DNA of 64,000 bases from VRUE01 sp963704515. GTDB lineage: Bacteria; Actinomycetota; Thermoleophilia; Solirubrobacterales; 70-9. Location of the stretch: contig OY969913.1 of assembly GCA_963704515.1 (NCBI GenBank), forward strand, positions 1,488,001 through 1,552,000, written 5' to 3'. The translations under genes were made by a program, and so were the position numbers. The notes below the pieces were generated by a model that was given only the letters and a program-made list of their open reading frames with translations, did not search any database and was not told the origin of the DNA. Shown piece by piece: positions 38,532 to 47,483 of the stretch (the stretch's first letter is position 1; the number at the start of each line of letters is the position of its first letter).

Positions 38532-39137
38532 ATGTCAGGGATTCGAGAGGCGGTCCAGCCGCCTCGTGCATCGACAACGCCGGCGCCCGGCCGGCTCCCG
38601 GTTGCCGCCGAGGCCGCGCCGGACACGATTGGGCGGGGTTCCGCCGGCGCGGTCTCCAAGGTCGCCTGGGTGCCGAAGGGCGACCTTGGCCAGGCCGAGT
38701 GGCTGGCAACCGGGCGCCGCCTCGGGGCAATTGGGCGCTGCAGCCAGTGGTGGATCGGGGACTGGATCCGCTATGGCGCCGCCCGCTGGGGCGAGAAGTA
38801 CGCGGAGGCCGCGCGGATCACCGGTTACGACGTGGCCAGCCTGCGCAACATGGCATGGGTCGCGTCGCAGTTCGATTTGTCACTACGTAGTGACAAATTG
38901 ACCTGGAGCCACCATGTCCTCTTAGCCCCGCTCGAGCTGGAGGAGAAGCGCCACTGGCTCGACCGCGCCGCGGGGGAGCGGCTCTCGGTCGCCGACCTGA
39001 GGATCGAGCTGCGCGGTCACGAGAGAAAGCGCGCCGCGGAGGAGCGCGCCACCTCGGGCGAGCCCGTCGCGGAGCCGGCGGATCCCGCCGTCGTCTGTCC
39101 CAACTGCGGTCACCAGATGCGTTCCTCGGCGGACTAG
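38532..39137 (+). CDS. LmbU-like transcriptional regulator
   Basis: A 201-residue protein whose middle matches the pattern of LmbU-type regulators: SQWWIGDWIRYGAARWGEKY, then SLRNMAWVASQFDLSLR and SWSHHVLLAPLELEEKRHWLDRA-like text (here TWSHHVLLAP). LmbU controls lincomycin biosynthesis, and relatives sit in many actinobacterial metabolite clusters. The C-terminus adds a small zinc-ribbon-like pair (CPNCGH). A GGGGAAGAGGG tract precedes the ATG. It is the first gene of the polyketide region and a likely pathway regulator. A 24-bp perfect palindrome lies inside it (38875-38898). Family assignment is from memory of the motif. Confidence 0.65.
   Translation: MSGIREAVQPPRASTTPAPGRLPVAAEAAPDTIGRGSAGAVSKVAWVPKGDLGQAEWLATGRRLGAIGRCSQWWIGDWIRYGAARWGEKYAEAARITGYDVASLRNMAWVASQFDLSLRSDKLTWSHHVLLAPLELEEKRHWLDRAAGERLSVADLRIELRGHERKRAAEERATSGEPVAEPADPAVVCPNCGHQMRSSAD
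38875..38898. repeat. 24-bp perfect palindrome inside the LmbU-like gene
   Basis: The half-site ATTTGTCACTAC is followed directly by its complement. It encodes FDLSLRSDKL within the conserved part of the protein. It is far more AT-rich than its surroundings. It could be an operator, a binding site for the protein itself, or a palindromic insertion. Confidence 0.7.
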
Positions 39138-39159
39138 ACGCGGTGGCAGCTCGGACCCG

Positions 39160-40002
39160 GTGAGCGACGGAGCGCTGCTCGCGATCAGCGATCTGCACGT
39201 GGACCACGCCGAGAACCGCGAGGCGGTGCGCGAGATGCGGCCCCGATCCGAGCGCGACTGGTTGATCGTCGGCGGCGACGTCGCCGACGGCCTGGCTCGC
39301 GTCGAGTGGGCGTTGCGCACGCTGCGCGAACGCTTCTCCACGGTGATCTGGGCGCCCGGCAACCACGAGCTGCTCACCTACCGCGACGACCCCAGCGGGC
39401 TGCGCGGCGAGGCGCGCTACCGGCACCTGGTCGGGCTCTGCCGCGAGCTCGGGGTGCTGACGCCCGAGGACCCCTACCCACTCTGGCAGGGGCCCGCTGG
39501 CCCGGTGCGGGTGGCGCCGCTCTTCCTGCTCTACGACTACAGCTTCGGCCGCAACGTCGGCGCCACGCCGGAGGAGGCGCTGCGGCGCGCCTTCGACGCC
39601 GGCGTTGTCTGCGTCGACGAGTTCCTCCTTCACCCCGATCCCTACCCGAGCCGGGCCGCCTGGTGCGATGCCCGGCTGGCCGAGACCGAAGACCGGCTGA
39701 GCAGCGAGAACGCCTCGCTGCCGACCGTGCTCGTCAACCACTTCCCGCTCACCGTCCACCCGACCCGGGCCCTGCGTCACCCCGAGTTCGCCCAGTGGTG
39801 CGGGACCGTGCGCACCGCCGAGTGGCACCGTCGCTTCGGCGCCGTTGCCGTCGTCTACGGCCACCTGCACATCCCACACACCAGCTGGCGGGGCGGCGTC
39901 CGCTTCGAGGAGGTCTCGCTCGGCTACCCGCGCGAGCGCCGCCGGCGCGGCGCCTGGGCGGGCGAGCCGCGCCCCATCCTCCCGGAGGCCCGCGGTGCTT
40001 GA
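39160..40002 (+). CDS. Calcineurin-like metallophosphoesterase
   Basis: A 280-residue phosphoesterase with the di-metal motifs in order: AISDLHVDH near residue 10, IVGGDVADG near residue 45, APGNHELL near residue 71, VNHFPLT near residue 190 and VYGHLHIPH near residue 225. Proteins of this type are often paired with a phosphopantetheinyl transferase in actinobacterial secondary-metabolite clusters; the role there is unclear. GTG 39160 follows 22 bases after the LmbU-like stop. Its stop overlaps the transferase start by 8 bases, which fits a common operon. Confidence 0.88.
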   Translation: MSDGALLAISDLHVDHAENREAVREMRPRSERDWLIVGGDVADGLARVEWALRTLRERFSTVIWAPGNHELLTYRDDPSGLRGEARYRHLVGLCRELGVLTPEDPYPLWQGPAGPVRVAPLFLLYDYSFGRNVGATPEEALRRAFDAGVVCVDEFLLHPDPYPSRAAWCDARLAETEDRLSSENASLPTVLVNHFPLTVHPTRALRHPEFAQWCGTVRTAEWHRRFGAVAVVYGHLHIPHTSWRGGVRFEEVSLGYPRERRRRGAWAGEPRPILPEARGA

Positions 40003-40702
40003 GCGAATCCTGCCCGACGCCGCCGTCGTCGTCGCGACGACGACGGACCTCGAGGCGCCGCTCTATCCGGAGGAGGAGGCGGCGCTCGGTCGCCCGGTGG
40101 AGAAGCGCCGCCGCGAGTTCGTCACCGCCCGCGCCTGCGCCCGCCAGGCGCTCGGCCTGCTCGGGCTGCCCGAGCAGGCGGTCCCGAGCGGCTCGAAAGG
40201 GGAGCCGCTCTGGCCGGCCGGCATCGTCGGCAGCATCACCCACTGCACCGGATACCGCGCCTGCGTCCTGGCTCGCGACGACGACCTGCTGACGGTCGGC
40301 GTCGACGCCGAGCTCGACCAGCCCTTGCCCGAGGGGCTGCTGCCCGACGTCGCCCTGCCCGAGGAGCGCCGCCACCTTCACGCCCTGGCGGGCCTCGACC
40401 CCGGAGTCAGCTGGGACCGGCTGCTCTTCAGCATCAAGGAGTCGGTCTACAAGGCGTGGTTCCCGCTGGCTCGCCAGTGGCTCGGCTTCGAGGACGCGAC
40501 GGTGACGATCGACCGCCTCGGCGGCAGCTTCTCGGCGCACCTGCTCGTCCCGGGACCCACCGTTGGCGGCGCCGTGCTCGATGGCTTCGCCGGCCGCTGG
40601 CTGGCGGCGGACGGCCTTCTCTTCGCGGCGATCGCGCTGCCCGCTCGCCTGCCGGCGGCGCCGGCCACCGATCTTGCCTCCGCGGCCGAGTTGGGGGAAT
40701 GA
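39995..40702 (+). CDS. Sfp/EntD-type 4'-phosphopantetheinyl transferase
   Basis: A 235-residue transferase that loads the phosphopantetheine arm from CoA onto carrier-protein serines. Motifs are SITHCTGYRACVLA (P2), VGVDAELD (the magnesium-binding GVDxE) near residue 103 and FSIKESVYKAW near residue 150. GTG 39995 has GGAGG at 39984-39988. The stop overlaps the PKS1 start (ATGATG). It is the obvious activator of the ACP domains in PKS1 to PKS3. Its N-terminal text (RREFVTARACARQALG) also fits the family. Confidence 0.93.
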   Translation: MLERILPDAAVVVATTTDLEAPLYPEEEAALGRPVEKRRREFVTARACARQALGLLGLPEQAVPSGSKGEPLWPAGIVGSITHCTGYRACVLARDDDLLTVGVDAELDQPLPEGLLPDVALPEERRHLHALAGLDPGVSWDRLLFSIKESVYKAWFPLARQWLGFEDATVTIDRLGGSFSAHLLVPGPTVGGAVLDGFAGRWLAADGLLFAAIALPARLPAAPATDLASAAELGE

Positions 40703-43700
40703 TGGCGGCCGGGCGCGGTAGCCAGGGAGGAGCCGGCGTCGAGGGCAGTGCGCTGAGCGGGCTGGGGGAAGCGATCCGGGCGGCGGCCGAGCGCCGCCCG
40801 GATCGCGTCGCGCTGCGCGACGCGACCGCGGCGCGCACCTACGGCGAGCTGGCGGCGCTGCTCGGGGAGCGCGCCGCCCCCCCCGCGGGCCGCCGCGCGG
40901 TGCGGCTCTCGCCCACGGTCGCCGATGCCGAGGCGGTGCTGCGCGCGGGCTTCGCCGGCGAGAGCCTGCTGCTGCTCGACCCGCGCGCGACGGAGTGGGA
41001 GCTGGAGCGGGCCGCGGCGATCTTCGCCGGCGCCGCCGACGACGCCGGCCGGCCGCTGGTCGGGCTCTGCAGCTCGGGCAGCAGCGGCCTGCCCAAGGTG
41101 GTCGAGCTCGAGTGGGAGAGCCTGCTGCGCAACGCCGGCTCGTTCGCGGCCGCGGCCGGCTACCGGGAGGAGGACGTGCTCTGGTGCACGACGCCGCTCG
41201 CCCACCTCTACTGCCTCGGCTGCGGACTGCTCGGCGGACTGCTCAGCGGCGCCACGGTGCTGCTCGGCAAGGGGATGCTGGAGGCGGCGGAGATGGCGGA
41301 GCTCGCCGCCGGGGAGGCGCCGACGGTCCTGCTCTCGGTGCCCTTCCTCTTCGACCGCTACCTGGGGCTGCTCGCCGAGCAGCCGGGGATCGCCACCGCC
41401 TGGCCGCTGCGAATGGCGATCGCCGCCGGCGAGCCCGTCTCGCCGCGGCTGATCGCGGCCTGGCGGGAGGCTGCCGGCACGCCGCTGCGCTCCCACTACG
41501 GCCTCACCGAGGGCGGCCAGATCACGCTCGCCCGCGGTGGCGAGGACGAGGGCGTCGGCGCGCCGCTGCCCGACGTCGAGGTGCGGATCGGGGAGGACGG
41601 CGAGATCGCCGTCAGGCGCCGGCCCCCGGCCCGTCCCCACCGCGTGATCGGCGCCGAGCCGGATGCCGAGGGCTGGTATGCGACCGGCGATCTCGGCCGG
41701 CTCGACCCGGCCGGCAACCTGCACGTCAGCGGCCGCGCCGACAGCCGCATCAACGTCGCCGGCAAGAAGGTCGACCCGACCGAGGTCGAGGAGGCGCTCG
41801 TCGCCTGCGCCGGGGTCGAGGACTGCGCGGTGGCGGCGCTCGAGCGGGCCGCCGGGGTCGAGGTCGTCGCCTTCCTGCGCCTCGCCGAGGGCTCCGAGCG
41901 GGGGCATGGAGAGGTCCGCGCCGAGCTGGCCGAGCGCCTCTCCCCGCACAAGCTGCCGCGCCGCTTCGTCAGCGTGCGCGAGATCCCGCGCACCCTGACC
42001 GGCAAGGTGAAGCGCGGCGAGCTGCTCGCCGGGCTCGGCGAGGAAGCCGGCGAGCGGGCGCGCGCGGCGGCCGGCGTGGACCTGCTTCGCCTGGTCCGGG
42101 CCGAGACGGCCGCCGTCGTCCTCGGGCACGCCTCGCCCGGGGAGATCGATCCGCGGCGCAGCTTCAAGGAGCTCGGCTTCGACTCGGCGGCCGCGGTCGC
42201 GCTCCGCGAGCGGCTCGTGACGGAGAGCGGCCTGCCGGTTGCCGCCACCGCGGTCTTCGACCACCCGAGCCCGGCCGCGCTGGCCGTCCACCTCGGGGAG
42301 CTGGCGAGCGGCGCCGTGCCCCGGCCGAGGACGGGGCGCGCTCCCGGTCCGCTGGGGGAGTCGGTCGCGATCGTCGGTATGGCCTGTCGCTTCCCCGGCG
42401 GGATCGGCTCGCCCGCCGACCTCTGGGACCTGCTCGAGCGTGGCGGCGAGGTGCTCTCCGGGCTCCCCGAGGACCGCGGCTGGGACCTCGATGGCCTCTA
42501 TGACCCCGACCCCGACCGGCCCGGCGCCAGCTACGTGCGGCACGGTGGCTTCCTCGCCGACGCGGCCGACTTCGACGCCGGCTTCTTCGCCATCTCGCCG
42601 CGCGAGGCGCTGGCGATGGACCCCCAGCAGCGGCTGCTGCTCGAAGCGGCCTGGGAGGCGCTCGAGGACGCCGGCATCGACCCGCAGGCGCGCCGCGGGA
42701 CCGATACCGCGGTCTTCGCCGGGGCGATGACGCACGACTACGGCGGCGCCCTGCCCGACTCGGCCGAGGGCCACCGGACCACCGGTCTCGCGGGCAGCGT
42801 GCTCTCCGGCCGGGTCGCCTACGCGCTCGGGCTCGAGGGGCCGGCGGTGACCGTCGACACGGCCTGCTCGTCCTCGCTCGTCGCCGTCCACCTCGCCCGC
42901 CAAGCGCTGCGCCTGGGCGAGTGCTCGCTGGCGCTGGCCGGCGGGGTGAGCGTGATGGCGACCCCGGCCCAGCTGGTCGAGTTCTCGCGGCAGCGCGGCC
43001 TCGCCCCGGACGGGCGCTGCAAGGCCTTCGCCGCCGGCGCCGACGGCACCGGCTGGTCGGAGGGCGTCGGCCTGCTCGTGCTCGAGCGCCTTTCCGACGC
43101 GCGCGCCAACGGCCACCGCGTGCTGGCCGTCGTGCGCGGCTCGGCGGTCGGCCAGGACGGTGCCTCGAACGGGCTGACGGCGCCCAGCGGCCCGGCCCAG
43201 GAGCGCGTCATCCGCCAGGCCCTGGCGAGCGCCGGGCTCGAGCCGGGCGAGATCGACGCGGTCGAGGCGCACGGCACCGGCACGCCGCTCGGCGACCCGA
43301 TCGAGGCCGGCGCCCTGCTCGCTGCCTACGGCGTCGACCGCCGGCGACCGCTGCTGCTCGGTTCGGTCAAGTCGAACCTCGGCCACACCCTGGCCGCGGC
43401 GGGGGTCGCCGGGGCAATCAAGGTCGTCGAGGCGATGCGGCGCGGCACCCTGCCGCGGACGCTGCACGTCGACCGTCCCAGCCCGCACGTCGAGTGGGGC
43501 GCCGGCGGCCTCGAGCTGCTCACCGAGCCGCTCGAGTGGGAGGCCGGTGAGCGACCGCGCCGCGCCGGCGTCTCCTCGTTCGGGATCGGCGGCACCAACG
43601 CCCATCTGATCCTCGAGCAGGCGCCCGCGCCGGTGCCCCGCGAGGCCGGCGCCGGCCCGGCGCCGGACCCGATCGCCTGGACCGTCTCGGCCAAAGGCGC

Positions 43701-46700
43701 GGAGGCGCTCCGCGCCCAGGCCGAGCGGCTGCGCCGCCACCTCGAGCGCCGACCCGATCTCGATCCGCTCGCCGTCGCCCGCACCTTGGCGATGCGGCGA
43801 GCGCAGCTTGCCGATCGCGCCGTCGTGCTCGGCGCCGACCGCGGCGAGCTGCTCGCCGGGCTCGGTGCCCTGGCCCGGGGCGAGCCCGCCGGGGGTCTGG
43901 TCCGCGGCGGCGAGCGGCCGGGCGGCACGGCCTTCGTCTTCCCCGGCCAGGGCTCGCAGTGGCCGGCGATGGCGCGCGAGCTGCTCGCCGGCTCGGCGCG
44001 CTTCGCCGAGCTGATCGGGTCCTGCGCGGCGGCGCTCGATCCGCACCTCGGGTTCTCGCTCGAGGCGTCGCTGCGCGGTGAGGAGGGGGCGCCGCCGCTG
44101 GAACGGGTCGACGTCGTGCAGCCGGCGCTTTTCGCGACGATGGTCGCGCTTGCCGGGCTCTGGCGCTACTTCGGCGTCGAGCCAGGCGCCGTCGTCGGCC
44201 ACTCGCAGGGTGAGATCGCCGCCGCCCACGTTGCCGGCGCCCTCTCGCTCGAGGACGCGGCGCGCGTCGTCGCCCTGCGCAGCCGGGCGATCGCCGACGG
44301 CCTCGCCGGGTCCGGCGGGATGGTCTCGGTGCTGCGCCCAGCCGTGGAGACGGCGGAGCTGATCGCCCCTTGGGGAGAGGCCCTCTCGCTCGCCGCGACC
44401 AACGGGCCGACCTCGAGCGTGGTCAGCGGCGAGCCGGCGGCGCTCGAGGAACTGCTGACCGCTTGCGAGGCGGCCGGCGCGCCGGCGCGCCGCGTCCCGG
44501 TCGACTACGCCTCGCACTCCGCCCAGGTCGAGGCGATCCGCGAGCGCCTGCTCGCCGACCTGGAGCCGATCCGCCCGGCGCCGGCCGCGGTGCCGTTCTA
44601 CTCGGGGATGACCGGCGAGCCGCTGGCCGGCGAGGAGCTCGGCGCGGAGTACTGGTACCGCTCGCTGCGCGAGCCGGTCCGCTTCGAAGCCGCGACCCGG
44701 GCCCTGATCGACGACGGCTTTGCCAGGTTCGTCGAGGCGAGCCCGCACCCGGTGCTGAGTGCCGCGGTCGAGGAGACCGCCGAGGCGTCGGGCTCGGCCG
44801 CGGGAGGGGTCGCCACGATCGGCTCGCTGCGGCGCGGCGAGGGTGGCTGGCGCCGCTTCAGCCGCTCCCTGGCGGAGGCGCACGCGGCCGGGGCCGAGGT
44901 CGATTGGCCCGCGCTGCTCGGCGGTCCCGGCGAGGAGCCCGTGGCGCTGCCGACCTACGCCTTCCAGCGGCGGCGCTACTGGGCCGCGGCTGGGGCGCGA
45001 ATCGGGGTGGTGGACCACCCCCTGCTCGAGGCGGCGCTGCCCGTCGCCGAGCGGGAGGAGTGGCTGTTCGACGGCCGCGCCTCGCTGCGCGCCCAGGCCT
45101 GGCTGGCCGATCACGCGGTCGGCGGAACCGCCTTGCTGCCGGGCGCCGCCTGCGTCGAGCTGGCGCTGTGGGCTGGTCGCGAGGCGGGGGCGCCGCTGCT
45201 CGAAGAGCTGATCCAGGAAGCGCCCCTGCTCCTGCCCGAGGCCGGCGCGGCGCGCATCCAGCTCCGCCTCGGCGAGTCCGACGAGGACGGCCGGCGGCGG
45301 CTCGCGCTCCACTCGCGGGTCGAGGGCGAGGGCCTTGAGCCGAGCGCCTGGACCCGCAATGCGACCGCGACGCTCGCCGTAAGCGGTGACGGGGCGTCGC
45401 TGACGCCGATCGGCGAGTGGCCGCCCACCGGTGCCGAGCGACTCGAGACCGGCGATCTCTACGAACGCCTGGCGGACGCCGGCTTCGAATATGGGCCCGC
45501 TTTCCGCGGCCTGGGGGCGGCCTGGCGGCGGGGAGAGGAGATCTTCGCCGAGGTCCGCTTGCCGCTCGAGGGTGGGGAGCGGGGCTTCGAGCTCCACCCG
45601 GCGCTGCTCGACGCGGCCCTGCATTCCTGGTTCCTCGTCGCCGGACGGAGCAGTGGCCTGCCCTTCGCCTGGAGCGGGGTGGCGCTCGGCGACGGCGACC
45701 GGTCTGGCCCGTTGCGGGTGCGGCTCGCTCCGGCCGGCGAGGACCGCTTCTCGTTGCGGGTCGAGGATCGGGCCGGCGCGCTCGTCCTCTCGGTGGCGGA
45801 GCTGGTCGTGAGGCCGGTCGAGGGCGAGCTGCTCTCGCCGCCGCGCGAGTCCCTCTTCGCCGTCGACTGGGAGGAGGTGCCGCTCGCCGACGGCGGGGGA
45901 GAGCCGCGCGGTTCGGAGCTCTGGCGCTGTGAGCTGGAGGTCTGCGGCTATCCGGCCTCGGCCGCCCGCCACGCCGCGGCGCGGACGCTTGCCGCGGTCC
46001 AGGGCTGGCTGGCTGAGGAGCACGGGGAGGGCGCTCGCCTCGCGGTGCTCACCGGCGGCGCGGTGGCGATCGGCGGGGGGGAGACCCCCGACCTCGCCGC
46101 CTCGGTCGGCTGGGGGCTGCTGCGCTCCGCCCAGGCCGAGCGTCCCGGGGTCTTCGTCCTGATCGACAGCGACGGCAGCGAGGCCTCCGAGGCGGCGCTC
46201 GACGACGCCCTGGCGAGCGGCGAGCCGCAACTGGCGCTGCGCGCCGGCCGCGTGCTGGCGCCCCGTTTGCGGCGAGTCGCCGCCGTCCGGGGCTCCGGCC
46301 GGCGGCGTCCCGGGCCCGGCGCCACGGCGCTGATCACCGGCGGCACCGGTGTCCTCGGGGCGCTCTTCGCCCGCCACCTGGCCGAGCAGGGCGTCGGCCG
46401 GCTGATCCTCGCCAGCCGTTCCGGCGCGGGGGCCGCCGGCGCCGCCGAGCTGCGCGCCGAGCTCGAGGGACGCGGCGCGGAGGTCGTCCTCGCCGCCTGC
46501 GACGCCGCCGATCGCGAGGCGCTCGGCGCGCTGCTGGCGACGATCGACGGAGAGCGCCCGCTGCGCATCGTCATCCACGCCGCAGGCGCCCTCGACGACG
46601 GCCTGATCGACGCTCTCGGTCCGCGGCAGCTGGCGACCGCCTTCCGCCCCAAGGTCGACGGCGCCTGGAACCTGCACGAGCTGACCCGGGGGATGGAGCT

Positions 46701-47481
46701 CGACGAGTTCGTTCTCTTCTCCTCGGTCGCCTCGGTGCTCGGCAGTCCCGGTCAGGCCGGCTACGCGGCGGCAAACTCCTTCCTCGACGCGCTGGCCGCC
46801 CGCCGCCGTCGCGAAGGCCTGCCGGGCAGCGCGATTGCCTGGGGCTTCTGGGAGCGGGTCACGGGGATGACCGCCCATCTCTCCGCGGGCGACCGGGCGC
46901 GGATCGCGCGAGCCGGGCTGCTCGGCATCGACGACGAGCGCGGGCTTGGCCTCTTCGACGCCGCGCTCGCCGCGGCGGAGCCTCTGCTGCTCGCCGCGCC
47001 GCTCGACCGCGCCGCGCTCCGCGAGCAGGCCCGCGCCGGTCGCCTGCAGCCGATCTTCGCCGGCCTCTTCCGGGGCGTCGCCGCGCATCGCGAAGCGAGG
47101 GCGATCCGGCTTTCCGAGCTGCTCGAGCGCGAGCGCGACGGCGCCGCTCGGGACCTGGTGCGGGCCGAGGCGGCGGCGATCCTCGGCCACGCCTCGGCGG
47201 CCGCCGTGCCCGTTGCGCGCTCCTTCCGCGACCTCGGCTTCGACTCGCTGATGGCGGTCGAGCTGCGCAACCGGCTTGCCGCCGCGACCGGCCTGCGCCT
47301 GCCCTCGACCCTCGCCTTCGACCACCCCAACGTCGCGGCGCTCGCCGCCGATCTATGCCGCCGCGAAGCGGGCGCTTCGAACGGCGCGCCGCTGGGCGGC
47401 GAGGCGCCCCACGCCGACCTCGAGTCGGCCTCCGACGAGGAGGTGATCCAGTTGATCGAGGAGGAGTTCGGCGCGGTCTGA
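40699..47481 (+). CDS. Type I PKS 1: loading AMP-ligase-ACP and module 1 (KS-AT-DH-KR-ACP)
   Basis: A 2260-residue polyketide synthase. Residues about 20-445 are an acyl/aryl-AMP ligase (P-loop CSSGSSGLPK near 122, YGLTEGG near 268, YATGDLGRLD near 327, catalytic Lys in TGKVKRGEL). An ACP follows (GFDSA, Ser near 496). Module 1: KS (Cys near 723 in DTACSSS, EAHGTGT, SNLGHT), AT (FPGQGSQW, GHSQGE near 1166, YASH near 1270: methylmalonyl-CoA predicted), DH (DHAVGGTALLP near 1472, LLDAALH), KR (TGGTGVLGA near 1878, LDD of B-type, FSSVAS, GYAAAN) and ACP (GFDSL near 2180). No ER. The ligase-ACP start resembles FadD22 of mycobacteria, which loads 4-hydroxybenzoate. The C-terminus (ASDEEVIQLIEEEFG) is a docking tail. 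Confidence 0.92.
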   Translation: MMAAGRGSQGGAGVEGSALSGLGEAIRAAAERRPDRVALRDATAARTYGELAALLGERAAPPAGRRAVRLSPTVADAEAVLRAGFAGESLLLLDPRATEWELERAAAIFAGAADDAGRPLVGLCSSGSSGLPKVVELEWESLLRNAGSFAAAAGYREEDVLWCTTPLAHLYCLGCGLLGGLLSGATVLLGKGMLEAAEMAELAAGEAPTVLLSVPFLFDRYLGLLAEQPGIATAWPLRMAIAAGEPVSPRLIAAWREAAGTPLRSHYGLTEGGQITLARGGEDEGVGAPLPDVEVRIGEDGEIAVRRRPPARPHRVIGAEPDAEGWYATGDLGRLDPAGNLHVSGRADSRINVAGKKVDPTEVEEALVACAGVEDCAVAALERAAGVEVVAFLRLAEGSERGHGEVRAELAERLSPHKLPRRFVSVREIPRTLTGKVKRGELLAGLGEEAGERARAAAGVDLLRLVRAETAAVVLGHASPGEIDPRRSFKELGFDSAAAVALRERLVTESGLPVAATAVFDHPSPAALAVHLGELASGAVPRPRTGRAPGPLGESVAIVGMACRFPGGIGSPADLWDLLERGGEVLSGLPEDRGWDLDGLYDPDPDRPGASYVRHGGFLADAADFDAGFFAISPREALAMDPQQRLLLEAAWEALEDAGIDPQARRGTDTAVFAGAMTHDYGGALPDSAEGHRTTGLAGSVLSGRVAYALGLEGPAVTVDTACSSSLVAVHLARQALRLGECSLALAGGVSVMATPAQLVEFSRQRGLAPDGRCKAFAAGADGTGWSEGVGLLVLERLSDARANGHRVLAVVRGSAVGQDGASNGLTAPSGPAQERVIRQALASAGLEPGEIDAVEAHGTGTPLGDPIEAGALLAAYGVDRRRPLLLGSVKSNLGHTLAAAGVAGAIKVVEAMRRGTLPRTLHVDRPSPHVEWGAGGLELLTEPLEWEAGERPRRAGVSSFGIGGTNAHLILEQAPAPVPREAGAGPAPDPIAWTVSAKGAEALRAQAERLRRHLERRPDLDPLAVARTLAMRRAQLADRAVVLGADRGELLAGLGALARGEPAGGLVRGGERPGGTAFVFPGQGSQWPAMARELLAGSARFAELIGSCAAALDPHLGFSLEASLRGEEGAPPLERVDVVQPALFATMVALAGLWRYFGVEPGAVVGHSQGEIAAAHVAGALSLEDAARVVALRSRAIADGLAGSGGMVSVLRPAVETAELIAPWGEALSLAATNGPTSSVVSGEPAALEELLTACEAAGAPARRVPVDYASHSAQVEAIRERLLADLEPIRPAPAAVPFYSGMTGEPLAGEELGAEYWYRSLREPVRFEAATRALIDDGFARFVEASPHPVLSAAVEETAEASGSAAGGVATIGSLRRGEGGWRRFSRSLAEAHAAGAEVDWPALLGGPGEEPVALPTYAFQRRRYWAAAGARIGVVDHPLLEAALPVAEREEWLFDGRASLRAQAWLADHAVGGTALLPGAACVELALWAGREAGAPLLEELIQEAPLLLPEAGAARIQLRLGESDEDGRRRLALHSRVEGEGLEPSAWTRNATATLAVSGDGASLTPIGEWPPTGAERLETGDLYERLADAGFEYGPAFRGLGAAWRRGEEIFAEVRLPLEGGERGFELHPALLDAALHSWFLVAGRSSGLPFAWSGVALGDGDRSGPLRVRLAPAGEDRFSLRVEDRAGALVLSVAELVVRPVEGELLSPPRESLFAVDWEEVPLADGGGEPRGSELWRCELEVCGYPASAARHAAARTLAAVQGWLAEEHGEGARLAVLTGGAVAIGGGETPDLAASVGWGLLRSAQAERPGVFVLIDSDGSEASEAALDDALASGEPQLALRAGRVLAPRLRRVAAVRGSGRRRPGPGATALITGGTGVLGALFARHLAEQGVGRLILASRSGAGAAGAAELRAELEGRGAEVVLAACDAADREALGALLATIDGERPLRIVIHAAGALDDGLIDALGPRQLATAFRPKVDGAWNLHELTRGMELDEFVLFSSVASVLGSPGQAGYAAANSFLDALAARRRREGLPGSAIAWGFWERVTGMTAHLSAGDRARIARAGLLGIDDERGLGLFDAALAAAEPLLLAAPLDRAALREQARAGRLQPIFAGLFRGVAAHREARAIRLSELLERERDGAARDLVRAEAAAILGHASAAAVPVARSFRDLGFDSLMAVELRNRLAAATGLRLPSTLAFDHPNVAALAADLCRREAGASNGAPLGGEAPHADLESASDEEVIQLIEEEFGAV

Positions 47482-47483
47482 GG

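Noticed and set aside
40447..47325. A very long open frame on the minus strand opposite PKS1 (over 2200 codons), with similar long antisense frames opposite PKS2 and PKS3.
   Set aside because: They result from GC-rich codon bias on the coding strand. The translations are Arg/Ala/Gly/Asp-rich without any domain pattern, while the plus strand carries complete PKS domains.
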